Below the pieces are notes generated by a model. It was given only the letters and a program-made list of their open reading frames with translations, was not told the DNA's origin and searched no databases. A DNA stretch of 64,000 nucleotides from the NCBI GenBank assembly GCA_021737145.1, contig JAIPEN010000013.1, forward strand, positions 1 through 64,000, in the 5' to 3' direction. This DNA is from Desulfarculaceae bacterium. Its GTDB lineage: Bacteria > Desulfobacterota > Desulfarculia > Desulfarculales > Desulfarculaceae. The position numbers and the translations under genes are program-made. Positions 40,850 to 48,838 of this stretch are shown piece by piece; within the stretch, counting starts at the first letter, position 1, and every line of letters begins with the position of its first letter.

Positions 40850-41803
40850 TCAGCAGTGATCGCAGAGCACCCAGTGGCGCTCGTTGATCTCCTGCCACTT
40901 GGGCGGCTCCAGCTTGCAGGAGGCGGTGTCCTTGGGGCAGCGGTCGCAGAATCGGCAACCCGGAATGGCGCCGATGAGGTTGGGCGGCTCGCCGGGGATG
41001 GGGGTCAGCTTGCTCTTGGGCCCGGCCAGGGTGGGGAAGGAGCCCACCAGGGCCCGGGTGTAGGGGTGTTTGGAGTTGAAAAACACCTCCTGGGCCGGCC
41101 CGGCCTCCACCAGCTGCCCGGCGTACATCACCCCGATGTCGTGGCACACCTCGGCCACGATGGATATGTCGTGGCTGATGAAGATGATTCCGATGTCGAA
41201 CTGCTCCTGCAGGACCTTGGTCTCCTTGAGGATCTGGTCCTGCACGATCACGTCCAGGGCGGTGGTGGGCTCGTCGGCGATTATCAGCTTGGGGTTTAAA
41301 GCCAGGGCCATGGCGATGATGGCCCGCTGCTTCATGCCCCCGGAGTACTGATGGGGGAAGTCGTGCAGCCGCTCCAGGGGCAGGCCCACCAGGTTGAACA
41401 GCCCCTCCACCCGCTGCATGATGGCCTGCTCGTCCATGTCCGGCCGGTGGGTGCGGATGGCCTCGGTCATCTGGGCGCTCACCCGGATCACCGGGTTCAG
41501 GGCGTTCATTGCCGCCTGGAAGATCATGGCCACCTGGCTCCAACGCACCTTGCGGAGCTCTTCCTCGTCCAGGGCGCTGATCTCCACCCCGTCCAGGACG
41601 ATGCGCCCGCCGGTGATGGAGCCGTTGGGGGGCAGCAGGCCCATCAGGGCCATGCCGATGGTGGTCTTGCCGCAGCCGCTCTCGCCCACCAGGCCCAGGG
41701 AGCGTCCCTCCTCCAGGCTCAGGTTCACCCCGTCCACCGCCTTGAGCATGCCTCCGGCGGTGCGGTAGCCGATGGAAAGATTCTCTACCTTGAGAAGCGC
41801 CAT
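40850..41803 (-). CDS. Peptide ABC transporter ATP-binding protein (OppD/DppD type)
   Basis: A 317-residue ATPase with Walker A GESGCGKTTI, signature YSGGMKQRAIIAMAL, and Walker B LIIADEPTTALD. The C-terminal cysteines GCRFCDRCPKDTASC fit the OppD/DppD tail. Pairs with the OppF-type subunit as a heterodimer. One base separates it from the upstream permease gene. Confidence 0.94.
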   Translation of the reverse strand: MALLKVENLSIGYRTAGGMLKAVDGVNLSLEEGRSLGLVGESGCGKTTIGMALMGLLPPNGSITGGRIVLDGVEISALDEEELRKVRWSQVAMIFQAAMNALNPVIRVSAQMTEAIRTHRPDMDEQAIMQRVEGLFNLVGLPLERLHDFPHQYSGGMKQRAIIAMALALNPKLIIADEPTTALDVIVQDQILKETKVLQEQFDIGIIFISHDISIVAEVCHDIGVMYAGQLVEAGPAQEVFFNSKHPYTRALVGSFPTLAGPKSKLTPIPGEPPNLIGAIPGCRFCDRCPKDTASCKLEPPKWQEINERHWVLCDHC

Positions 41804-41804
41804 G

Positions 41805-42740
41805 TCAGCCCGCCTGGGTCTCGTCGCGCAGCCGGGGGTCCAGGACCTCGTCCATGGCCCGGCCCAGCATGTAGAACGACAGGGTGATGAGCGAAATGCA
41901 GATGCCCGGAGGCAGCAGCCAATAGGGCGCGGTGAACATATGCCCGGTCTTCCACACCCATTGCAGCATCATGCCCCAGCTCACGGTGCCCGGGTCGCCG
42001 AAGCCCAAAAAGGCCAGGCCCGCCTCGATGACGATGGCGCTGGTCACCCGGAAGGTCATGTACAAGAAGGCCAGGGGCAGCACGTTGGGCATGATGTGCC
42101 GGAAGATGATGCGCGTGTGGCTGGCCCCGGCCACCCGGGCCGCGTCGATGAAGGGACGCTGCTTCAGGCTCAGCGTCTGGGCCCGGATCACCCGGCTTAC
42201 CCCGGGCCATCGGAACAGGGCGATCATGAGCACGATCATCCAGATGGACAACTGGCCGAACAAAGCGGCCAGCATCAGCACCACCAGCAGGGTGGGCAGC
42301 ACCATGATCATGTCGGCCAGGCGCATCAAGAGGGTGTCGGTGGTCTTGCCCAGATAGCCCGCGGTCATGCCCACCGCGGTGCCCAGCACCACGGACATGA
42401 AGGCGGCCGACACGCCCACCATGAAGGCCACCCGGGCCCCGGCCAGAAGCTGGGACAGGATGTCGCGCCCCATGAAATCGGTGCCCAGCCAGTGGGTCAG
42501 GCTGGGGCCGGTGGATTTGACCACCAAGGGGTCCACCCCGGTCATGGGGTGGTACATGGGGTCGATCAGGGGCGGGATGTAGCTTAGCCCGGCCATGAGC
42601 CCGAACATCACCAGCAGGCTCAGGCCGATCTTGCCCAACAGGTTGCCCCGGAACACCCGCCAGTTCTCGGCCAGGCGCTGGCGCCACAGGGCGCGGCGGC
42701 CGGCCTTGAGCGATTGCAAGGTTGCTTGTTGCACGCTCAT
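41805..42740 (-). CDS. Peptide ABC transporter permease (OppC/DppC type)
   Basis: A 311-residue inner-membrane protein with an N-terminal helix, a periplasmic loop with GTDFMGRDILSQLLAGARVA, and the binding-protein-dependent transport domain with EAA loop AARVAGASHTRIIFRHIMPN. Five to six helices. Two bases separate it from the OppB-type gene. Confidence 0.93.
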   Translation of the reverse strand: MSVQQATLQSLKAGRRALWRQRLAENWRVFRGNLLGKIGLSLLVMFGLMAGLSYIPPLIDPMYHPMTGVDPLVVKSTGPSLTHWLGTDFMGRDILSQLLAGARVAFMVGVSAAFMSVVLGTAVGMTAGYLGKTTDTLLMRLADMIMVLPTLLVVLMLAALFGQLSIWMIVLMIALFRWPGVSRVIRAQTLSLKQRPFIDAARVAGASHTRIIFRHIMPNVLPLAFLYMTFRVTSAIVIEAGLAFLGFGDPGTVSWGMMLQWVWKTGHMFTAPYWLLPPGICISLITLSFYMLGRAMDEVLDPRLRDETQAG

Positions 42741-42742
42741 GG

Positions 42743-43714
42743 CTAGTACCTGATCCGGGGGTCGAGGAAGGCGTAGAGCACGTCCACCACCACGTTGGAG
42801 AACAAGACCACCGTGGCGATGAGCAGGAAAGAAGCCTGGGCCAGGGGGTAGTCGTTTTGGCTCACCGCGAACACCAGCTCCCGGCCAATGCCCGGCCAGG
42901 AGAACACCGTCTCGGTGAGCGCGCCTCCGTTGATGCTAAAGGCCAGGGAAAGCCCCACGCTGGTCACCACCGGCAGCCAGGCGTTGGGCGCGGCGTGCTT
43001 GTTGCGGATGGCCCGGTCGCTGAGTCCCTTGGCCCGGGCCAGCACGATGTAGTCCTCCTTGAGAGTCTCCAGCATGGACGAGCGCATCACCAGCAGATAG
43101 GAGCCGAAGTGGATCAGGAACAGGGTGGCCAGGGGCAGCACCATGTGATAGCCCACGTCCACCGCCTTGGCCCAGAACCCGGCGTCCGGGTCCAAAAACA
43201 CCTCTTCGGAGACCATGCCGGTGATGGGGAACCAGTCCAACTGGTAGGCGAAAACCCACACCAACAACAGGGCCAGCCAGGGCAGAAACAGGGTGTGGGT
43301 CACCAGGGCGGCGATGGTCATGCCTATATCGGCGCCCTTGCCCTTTTTCCAGGCGGCTATCTTGCCCCAGGATATGCCCACCATGGCCGAGAGCAGCACC
43401 GCGGTGGTGAACAGCAGGATGGTGTTGGGCAGCTTGTCCCAGATCACCCTGGCCACCGGTTCGCCGTAGTGGATGGAATAGCCGAACTCGCCCGAGGCGA
43501 AGTTCTTCAGGTAGATCAGGTACTGCTTCCAGATGGGCTCGTCCAGGCCCAGTTGCTCGATGAGGTGCTGGGCGTCCTCGGGGGTCATCTCCGGGTCCAC
43601 CATGCGCGAAACCGGATCTCCCGGGGCCAGGCGGAAGAGCACGAACAGCACGGTGAGGATGAAAAACAGGATCACCACCACCTGAGCCAGGCGTTTTGCT
43701 ATGTATTTCCTCAT
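42743..43714 (-). CDS. Peptide ABC transporter permease (OppB/DppB type)
   Basis: A 323-residue inner-membrane protein with the standard start (MRKYIAKRLAQVVVILFFI), LFRLAPGDPVSRM, and EAA loop ARAKGLSDRAIRNKHAAPNA. Six helices. It is 37 bases after the substrate-binding protein gene, so transport subunits B, C, D and F follow the binding protein in the usual order. Confidence 0.93.
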   Translation of the reverse strand: MRKYIAKRLAQVVVILFFILTVLFVLFRLAPGDPVSRMVDPEMTPEDAQHLIEQLGLDEPIWKQYLIYLKNFASGEFGYSIHYGEPVARVIWDKLPNTILLFTTAVLLSAMVGISWGKIAAWKKGKGADIGMTIAALVTHTLFLPWLALLLVWVFAYQLDWFPITGMVSEEVFLDPDAGFWAKAVDVGYHMVLPLATLFLIHFGSYLLVMRSSMLETLKEDYIVLARAKGLSDRAIRNKHAAPNAWLPVVTSVGLSLAFSINGGALTETVFSWPGIGRELVFAVSQNDYPLAQASFLLIATVVLFSNVVVDVLYAFLDPRIRY

Positions 43715-43751
43715 GCTCCTCCGTCGGCCCGCGAGGCCCCGGTTTCCTGTC

Positions 43752-45479
43752 TTACTTGGCCTTTATCTGGCAAAGGGACCAGATGTTGCCAACTCCGCCC
43801 AGCATGGGCACCCAGCCGGTGAAGCGGTCGATGCGAACGCCCTCGATCACCTTGGGGTTGTACAGGGGCACATAGGGCACCGCCGCCATGAGCATGGCCT
43901 GCATCTGGAAGATCATCTCCTGGCGCAGCTTGGGGTCCATGGCGTTGTTGGATTCGTTGGACAGGGCGTCGTAGGCCGCGCTCTCGTAGCCGCTCATGTT
44001 GTAGCCGCGCGGCTTGTTGTAGCGGGAGTGGAAAAAGGCCCGCAGATAGCCCGGGTCCAGCGACAGCTTGCCGTAGCCCAGGATAAAGGCGTCGAAGTCG
44101 TGCTGACCCTTGACCTTCTGGATCAGGGCCCCGAAGGCCATGGGGCGGCTGACGGCCGGCATGCCCGCGGCCCGGAGCCACTCCTGGATCATCTGGCCGC
44201 TCATGGCCCGGTGGGGGTCATAGTCGGCCGGCGGGGTGAGGATGGTGAACTCCTTCATGGGCGAGCCGTCGGGCAGGCGGATGCCCTCGCCCCTGACCAC
44301 CTCGCCGTTGGCGTTCACCGGCGGGGTCTCCCAGGTGTAGCCCGCCTCCCGGAGGATGTTGTAGGCCAGCTTCATGCGCTCGTCCATGGACTTGCCATAG
44401 CCGTACTTGGGCACGTCGGGGTTGTAGTAGAAGCTGTTTCCCGGCGGAATCATGGAGTGCAGCACCTCGCCGTATCCCTGCAGGATGCGCTTGATGATGA
44501 ATTCCTTGCTCACCAGGGTGGCCACCGCGCGCCGCAGGGCCACGTCGTCGAAGGGCTCCTTGCGCAGGTTGAAGCCCAGGTAGTACAGGCCGCTCTTGTT
44601 GCTCACGAACAGCTTGATGTCCTTGTCGTCCTTGAGCTGCTCCAGATAGCCGGCCTGGATGCTGTTCCAGTAGAAGTCGATGGCGCCCTTGCGCAGGGCC
44701 AGGATGGCCGCGTCGGCGGTGCCGTAGACCTTGAAGATGATGCCCTTGATATGGGGCCCCAGTTTATGGCCGGAGATGGTCTGGCCGCGGCCGAAGAAGT
44801 GGGGGTTGGCCTTCATGAAAACGAACACGCCCTTTTGCCACTTGCTCACCACAAAGGGCCCGGTGCCGATGGGGTTGGTGAGCTTGTGCCTGAGGATGAC
44901 GGTCAGGGGCTTTTCGGCCCCCTGGGCGCTGGCCACGATCTTTTCCCACTGCTTTTTCTGCACGATGGGCGTGGTCAGGGTGCGCGAGAGGAAGATGGCC
45001 TTGGGCCGCTTGAGCTCGAAGCGCACCGTGTGCTTGTCCACGGCCACCACCCGCTCGATGAAGCTCCATTTGGAGCGGTGGCGGGGCATCCTGAATTTGT
45101 TGATGAGCTGGCCGGTGAAGATCACGTCGGCGGCGGTGAAGTCGCTGCCGTCGGACCACTTGGCCTTCTTGAGCTTGACGGTGTAGGTCATCTTGCCCGC
45201 GTCATAGACCGGCTTGCCCGCCGCCAGCCAGGGCACCAGCTCGTTGCTCTTGGGTTCGCGAATGAACAGCGGCTCGTTGATCAGGCTCAGCACCCGCTTG
45301 GACCAGGCGTCGGTGGCCAGCCACAGGTTCAGGCTCTTGGGCTCCTCCAACACCCCGATCTTGAGCATGCCGTTGGCGGCAGCCGCGGGGGTGGCGCAGA
45401 GGCCGCCCAATAAAACCGTCACCATGGCCGCCAGGGCCAAGCCACGGACCATCATGTTCCGTTTAAAACACTTCGCCAC
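43752..45479 (-). CDS. Peptide-type solute-binding protein (SBP_bac_5 family)
   Basis: A 575-residue periplasmic binding protein. GTG 45479 follows AGAGGAG at five bases. The signal peptide ends near TPAAAANG. Typical segments are LKKAKWSDGSDFTAADVIFT, PIGTGPFVVSKW and DDVALRRAVATLVSKEFI. It sets the specificity of the transporter; peptides, nickel or opines are possible. First gene of its operon, with an operator-like dyad between TATAAT and RBS, but it may also be read from the ATP-grasp gene 130 bases upstream. Confidence 0.93.
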   Translation of the reverse strand: MAKCFKRNMMVRGLALAAMVTVLLGGLCATPAAAANGMLKIGVLEEPKSLNLWLATDAWSKRVLSLINEPLFIREPKSNELVPWLAAGKPVYDAGKMTYTVKLKKAKWSDGSDFTAADVIFTGQLINKFRMPRHRSKWSFIERVVAVDKHTVRFELKRPKAIFLSRTLTTPIVQKKQWEKIVASAQGAEKPLTVILRHKLTNPIGTGPFVVSKWQKGVFVFMKANPHFFGRGQTISGHKLGPHIKGIIFKVYGTADAAILALRKGAIDFYWNSIQAGYLEQLKDDKDIKLFVSNKSGLYYLGFNLRKEPFDDVALRRAVATLVSKEFIIKRILQGYGEVLHSMIPPGNSFYYNPDVPKYGYGKSMDERMKLAYNILREAGYTWETPPVNANGEVVRGEGIRLPDGSPMKEFTILTPPADYDPHRAMSGQMIQEWLRAAGMPAVSRPMAFGALIQKVKGQHDFDAFILGYGKLSLDPGYLRAFFHSRYNKPRGYNMSGYESAAYDALSNESNNAMDPKLRQEMIFQMQAMLMAAVPYVPLYNPKVIEGVRIDRFTGWVPMLGGVGNIWSLCQIKAK

Positions 45480-45484
45480 TGTAG

Positions 45485-45540
45485 CTCCTCTCTTTCAAAT
45501 GCGGAGATCTCCGGTGCGGAGAAACGCATTTCCAATTATA
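45485..45540 (-). promoter_or_regulatory. Leader of transporter operon: -10 element, dyad and RBS
   Basis: On the minus strand TATAAT (45540-45535) is followed by AAATGCG (45531-45525) and its inverted mate CGCATTT (45503-45497). Between them are TCTCCG, CGGAGA and TCTCCG; the last two form the perfect palindrome CGGAGATCTCCG (45502-45513). The RBS GAGAGGAG (45492-45485) comes four bases later. No good -35 is found, so an activator may be needed. It may be an operator or, if transcription begins further upstream, an RNA hairpin. Confidence 0.5.
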
Positions 45541-45609
45541 AGGAATCGCGGGACAACCTGCATAATTATTCTATGGTAACCATTACTAAAAGTAAATCTG
45601 CCGTAAATT

Positions 45610-46482
45610 TCAGGGGTTTCCCAGGGAAAAATCCACGATGAGCCCGGCCGCGTCCAGGCCGGATGCCTGCTCCAGGCCCTTGAAACCAGGGGTGAAGTTC
45701 ACTTCCATCACCATAAGCTCCCCAGAGGCGGCTCTCACCAGGTCCACCCCGGCCACCTCCAGGCCCACCGCCCCGGCGGCGGCCTCGGCCAGGCGGGCGG
45801 TCTCGCCCCGGGGCAAATGGTTGGCCGGCGCGCCGCCCAAATGCAGGTTGGCCCGGAACTCGCCCGGCGCGGGGCTTAGCTCCATGCCGGCCACGGCCCG
45901 GCCCCCCAGCACCAGCACGCGATAGTCCTTCCGGCCCTCTGGCGGCAGATAGCGCTGCAAAAGTACGCCGCGCCGTTGCCTTAGCCACAGCTCCCGGGCC
46001 AGGGCGGCCTCCTCCGGGCCCGCGATCAGGGCCACGCCCGAGCCCTGGCGGCCCTGGGGCAGCTTGGCCACCAGGGGATAGCCGCCCAGGCGCTCCACCG
46101 CCTGGTCCCAGCCCCGGGGCCGGTTGACCAGGCAGGTGTCCGGGGTGGGCAGCCCGGCCCCGGCCAGGGCCTGCAGGCAAAGATACTGGTGGCTGGCCAG
46201 GCCGATGGGCCCGGGCCGGTTGACCAGGCGCGCGCCCAAAAGCTCCAGATGGCTGAGCAGGGCCATGGTGTAGGGGCTGATGGTGGAGCCCACCCGGGGC
46301 AGCACCACCGGCGGGGGCGGGTCCAGGCCCAGGAGCCCGGCCTTTGCGCCGGTCAGGGAGCACCAGGCCCGGAAGGGGTGCATGAGCACCAGCTCCACCC
46401 CGCGTTCCCGCGCCGCCTGGGCCAGCCTGCGGTTGGGGTGATAGTCCACCCCGTGCACCGAGACCACCCCCAGGCGCCTCAC
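45610..46482 (-). CDS. RimK-like ATP-grasp ligase
   Basis: A 290-residue ATP-grasp enzyme. The GTG start overlaps the stop of the radical SAM-like/GNAT gene (GTGA). Domain features: VVLPRVGSTISPYT, then VAKLPQGRQGSGVALI (glycine-rich ATP loop), VLLQRYLPPEGRKDYRVLVLG, FRANLHLGG and LMVMEVNFTPGFKG (metal ligands Glu and Asn). RimK-type ligases add amino acids, often glutamate, to peptides or small molecules. The target is unknown; the partner gene and the peptide transporter downstream suggest a peptide-like substrate. Confidence 0.87.
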   Translation of the reverse strand: MRRLGVVSVHGVDYHPNRRLAQAARERGVELVLMHPFRAWCSLTGAKAGLLGLDPPPPVVLPRVGSTISPYTMALLSHLELLGARLVNRPGPIGLASHQYLCLQALAGAGLPTPDTCLVNRPRGWDQAVERLGGYPLVAKLPQGRQGSGVALIAGPEEAALARELWLRQRRGVLLQRYLPPEGRKDYRVLVLGGRAVAGMELSPAPGEFRANLHLGGAPANHLPRGETARLAEAAAGAVGLEVAGVDLVRAASGELMVMEVNFTPGFKGLEQASGLDAAGLIVDFSLGNP

Positions 46483-48398
46483 GACCAGGGCTCCTCGCCC
46501 AGATCGGGGTCCTGGTCCCGGGGCATCCAGATCTGCATGTCCTTTTGCAGGCGGCGGGAGAAGTAGGTTTTCACCAGGCGCTGGCCGTTGCGGGCCAGGA
46601 TGCGCTGGCCGGGAATATTGTCCGCCCCGGTGATGATGACCATCTTGCGGCCCTCGGAATGCTCGATGACCCCCTGAATGAGCCGGTTGCCCACGTTCAG
46701 GCCCCGGTATTCGGGCCGGACCGAGATGTAGCCGCGCTCGGTGTAGCCGGTGAGGTCCAGGCCGCTCTGCTCCTTGATGCGCTCGATGTACTCGTCGCGG
46801 GGCCGCTTGAGGGTGTCGGTGCCCACGATCACCCCCTCCTCATGGGCATAGCCCACCAAATAGGCGTGGGCCAGGTTGTGGCGCAGCCACTTGGGCCGCA
46901 CCTTGCCCGCGGCCAGCACCAGCATGGCGATCTCTTCCAGGCGCTCGGGGCCGATCTCTCCGGGGCGGGCGAAGACGTATTCGAGGTTTTGGCCCAGGAG
47001 GTGGACCCCTCCCCCGTCGCGCACCCGCCAGCGCATGAGCCTCTGGCTGCCGTGGCGGGCCACATAGAGCAGCAGGTGAGCCGGATCGTCCATGAAGCGC
47101 CACAAGGGGCGGCCCGGCAGGGGGGCCACCTGGCGGAAGGCCTGGGCCTGGGGCTCGCCGATTGCCTGGCGGGGCCGGGGGGACCAGGGCCACAGCCAGG
47201 GGCGGCTCCAGGAGTGCACCACCTGGGGGTTGGAGCCGGTGAAGTCCAGCAGGCCCGCGGCCATGGGGTCCGAGGCCTCGGTGGGCAGCACCAGATGATT
47301 CCACAGCCCGGCCCGGTTGGACAGGGCCAGCGCCTTCTCGGCCTGGCCCAGGCGCTCCTCGGGGCTGGCGGGGGGCAGGGTCCCGCTCTGCCACTGCACC
47401 AGGCGCACCCCGCCGGCATGCAGGGCGCTAAGCACCTCGGGCGTGGGCGGGTCGTCCAGGGAAGCGGCCAGGCCCAGGGGGACCTGGTTGCCCTCCAGGG
47501 CAGGGGCCAGATCGGCCAGATAGGCGGCGGGCATCACCTGGCGCAGGGACAAGAAGGCCGCAGCCCCCTTGGACGCCTGCATGGCCATGCCCTGGGCCAG
47601 GCGGCCGGCGGGCATCAGTTGGGGCAAGGCGATGCCCGGGTCGCGCCAGTCGTGGTGCTCCAGCTCCATGCCCAGCACCGGGCGCAGGGTCATCACCGGC
47701 GCGGGCAGCAGATAATCGCCCCGGGGCGGCTCCAGATCGCGCAGCATGCAGCCCTCGCCCGGCTCGGCCCCGCTCAGGGAGGCGGCCAGGGAACGCAGGG
47801 GCACGGGGTCCAGCAGGGGCAGGGCGTGGTCCCAGCACTCGCTCCGGCCCTGGGGCGCGCCGGCCAGCTCCAGGCAGTCGCCCACCAGGGCCACCACCCA
47901 CTCGGGGCGTTGGGCCTTGAGCCAGGCGCCCATGACCAGGGCCCCCAGCCACTGGCCCGAGCTCTCCAGGGTGATGAGCGCCAGGCCGGGACCCTCGGCG
48001 GGCAGGCGGGCCTCCAGGCCGGCGGCCGCGAACTCGGCCAGGGGGGTGTCTTGGGTCCGGGCCCAGGCCAGGGAGCTCTCCAGGTCCAGGCTGGCCGGAT
48101 GCTCCAGGCCCCGCCAGGTGTAGCGGCCCGGGGATATCTCGGCTGAGAAAACCTCCAGGCGCTCGCGCAGCAGGCGGCGGGCCTGCACATAGGCGTCGGG
48201 GTCGTAAAAGCCCTCCCCGCGCAGCACCTGGGCCGCCTCCTCGCCCGGTCCGGGCAAAAGGCGCTCCCGCCAGAAGTCCAGGTTGGCGTCCCACACCTCC
48301 AAGGGCTCCAGGCCGGCCAGCATGGCCCGCACCCTGAGGGGTGCGCAGGGCGCGGCGGCCGGTGAAGCCAGGGGGGGATTGACCACGAATATGCGCAA
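46479..48398 (-). CDS. Degenerate B12-binding/radical SAM-like protein fused to a GNAT acetyltransferase
   Basis: TTG 48398 is preferred, with GAGGGA five bases upstream and RIFVVNPPLAS right at the start; ATG 48461 is possible but has no RBS. 639 residues. The N-terminal third has the layout of the cobalamin-binding part of B12-radical SAM enzymes (VVNPPL, VWDANLDFW, LALITLESSGQWLGALV). The middle resembles a radical SAM barrel, but no CxxxCxxC is present: the matching place reads LGMELEHHDW. The last ~170 residues are a GNAT domain (YISVRPEYRGLNVGNRLIQG). Co-translated with the ATP-grasp gene. Confidence 0.7.
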   Translation of the reverse strand: MRIFVVNPPLASPAAAPCAPLRVRAMLAGLEPLEVWDANLDFWRERLLPGPGEEAAQVLRGEGFYDPDAYVQARRLLRERLEVFSAEISPGRYTWRGLEHPASLDLESSLAWARTQDTPLAEFAAAGLEARLPAEGPGLALITLESSGQWLGALVMGAWLKAQRPEWVVALVGDCLELAGAPQGRSECWDHALPLLDPVPLRSLAASLSGAEPGEGCMLRDLEPPRGDYLLPAPVMTLRPVLGMELEHHDWRDPGIALPQLMPAGRLAQGMAMQASKGAAAFLSLRQVMPAAYLADLAPALEGNQVPLGLAASLDDPPTPEVLSALHAGGVRLVQWQSGTLPPASPEERLGQAEKALALSNRAGLWNHLVLPTEASDPMAAGLLDFTGSNPQVVHSWSRPWLWPWSPRPRQAIGEPQAQAFRQVAPLPGRPLWRFMDDPAHLLLYVARHGSQRLMRWRVRDGGGVHLLGQNLEYVFARPGEIGPERLEEIAMLVLAAGKVRPKWLRHNLAHAYLVGYAHEEGVIVGTDTLKRPRDEYIERIKEQSGLDLTGYTERGYISVRPEYRGLNVGNRLIQGVIEHSEGRKMVIITGADNIPGQRILARNGQRLVKTYFSRRLQKDMQIWMPRDQDPDLGEEPWS

Positions 48399-48461
48399 GC
48401 TGTCCCTCGGAATGGACTGGAGTAACGGCCAATTGGGTCGGAACCGCGGATCAGGGACCAT

Positions 48462-48489
48462 ATTTGAGCAAGAGTACTGCCCAGGTCAA
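48462..48489 (-). promoter_or_regulatory. Candidate promoter for radical SAM-like/GNAT gene
   Basis: On the minus strand TTGACC (48489-48484) and TCAAAT (48467-48462) are spaced by 16 bases, placing the start site about 50-60 bases before TTG 48398. Matches are five of six and four of six. Rest of 48490-48699: nothing coding seen; a short AT-rich patch at about 48545-48565. Confidence 0.35.
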
Positions 48490-48699
48490 GGGCCGGCCGT
48501 GGATCCTGTCCGCCAATGTAGCAAAGGCGGGCGCTCAATGTTCACAAAATTGTATAAAAATAGCCTGGCTGGGCGGGGCGGCCCCAGCCGGGCGAAGGCC
48601 ATGACCAGGGACCGGAACCGGCGGGTCCGCTCCGGTCCCCGGACTGGCGTCCCCCACCCCCGCCGGGAATGCGTTGTTAATTAAGAGCCATGGGTTGCC

Positions 48700-48838
48700 C
48701 GTCAAATCGCCGGGGCCGCGTATCCCTCGTCAAGGGGCGATGCCGCCGCGATTTGACGCTCAAGGCGTATGGGCTAATACGCCGCGGGCGGCAAACCGCG
48801 AAACGAGCGCCGCGTTCCGGAGGGGCGGCCCCGTCCCC
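48700..48838. repeat. Dispersed repeat family B, copy 2
   Basis: The core 48752-48808 matches copy 1 (22781-22836), with the same hairpin stem GGCGTAT/ATACGCC (48764-48770 and 48777-48783), a different loop, and the same flanks TTTGACG and CGAAACGAGC. A perfect 11-bp inverted repeat, CGTCAAATCGC / GCGATTTGACG (48700-48710 and 48748-48758), is specific to this copy. As with copy 1, it lies directly downstream of a minus-strand acyl-CoA ligase gene. It occupies the second half of the 440-bp gap 48399-48838. Confidence 0.68.
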
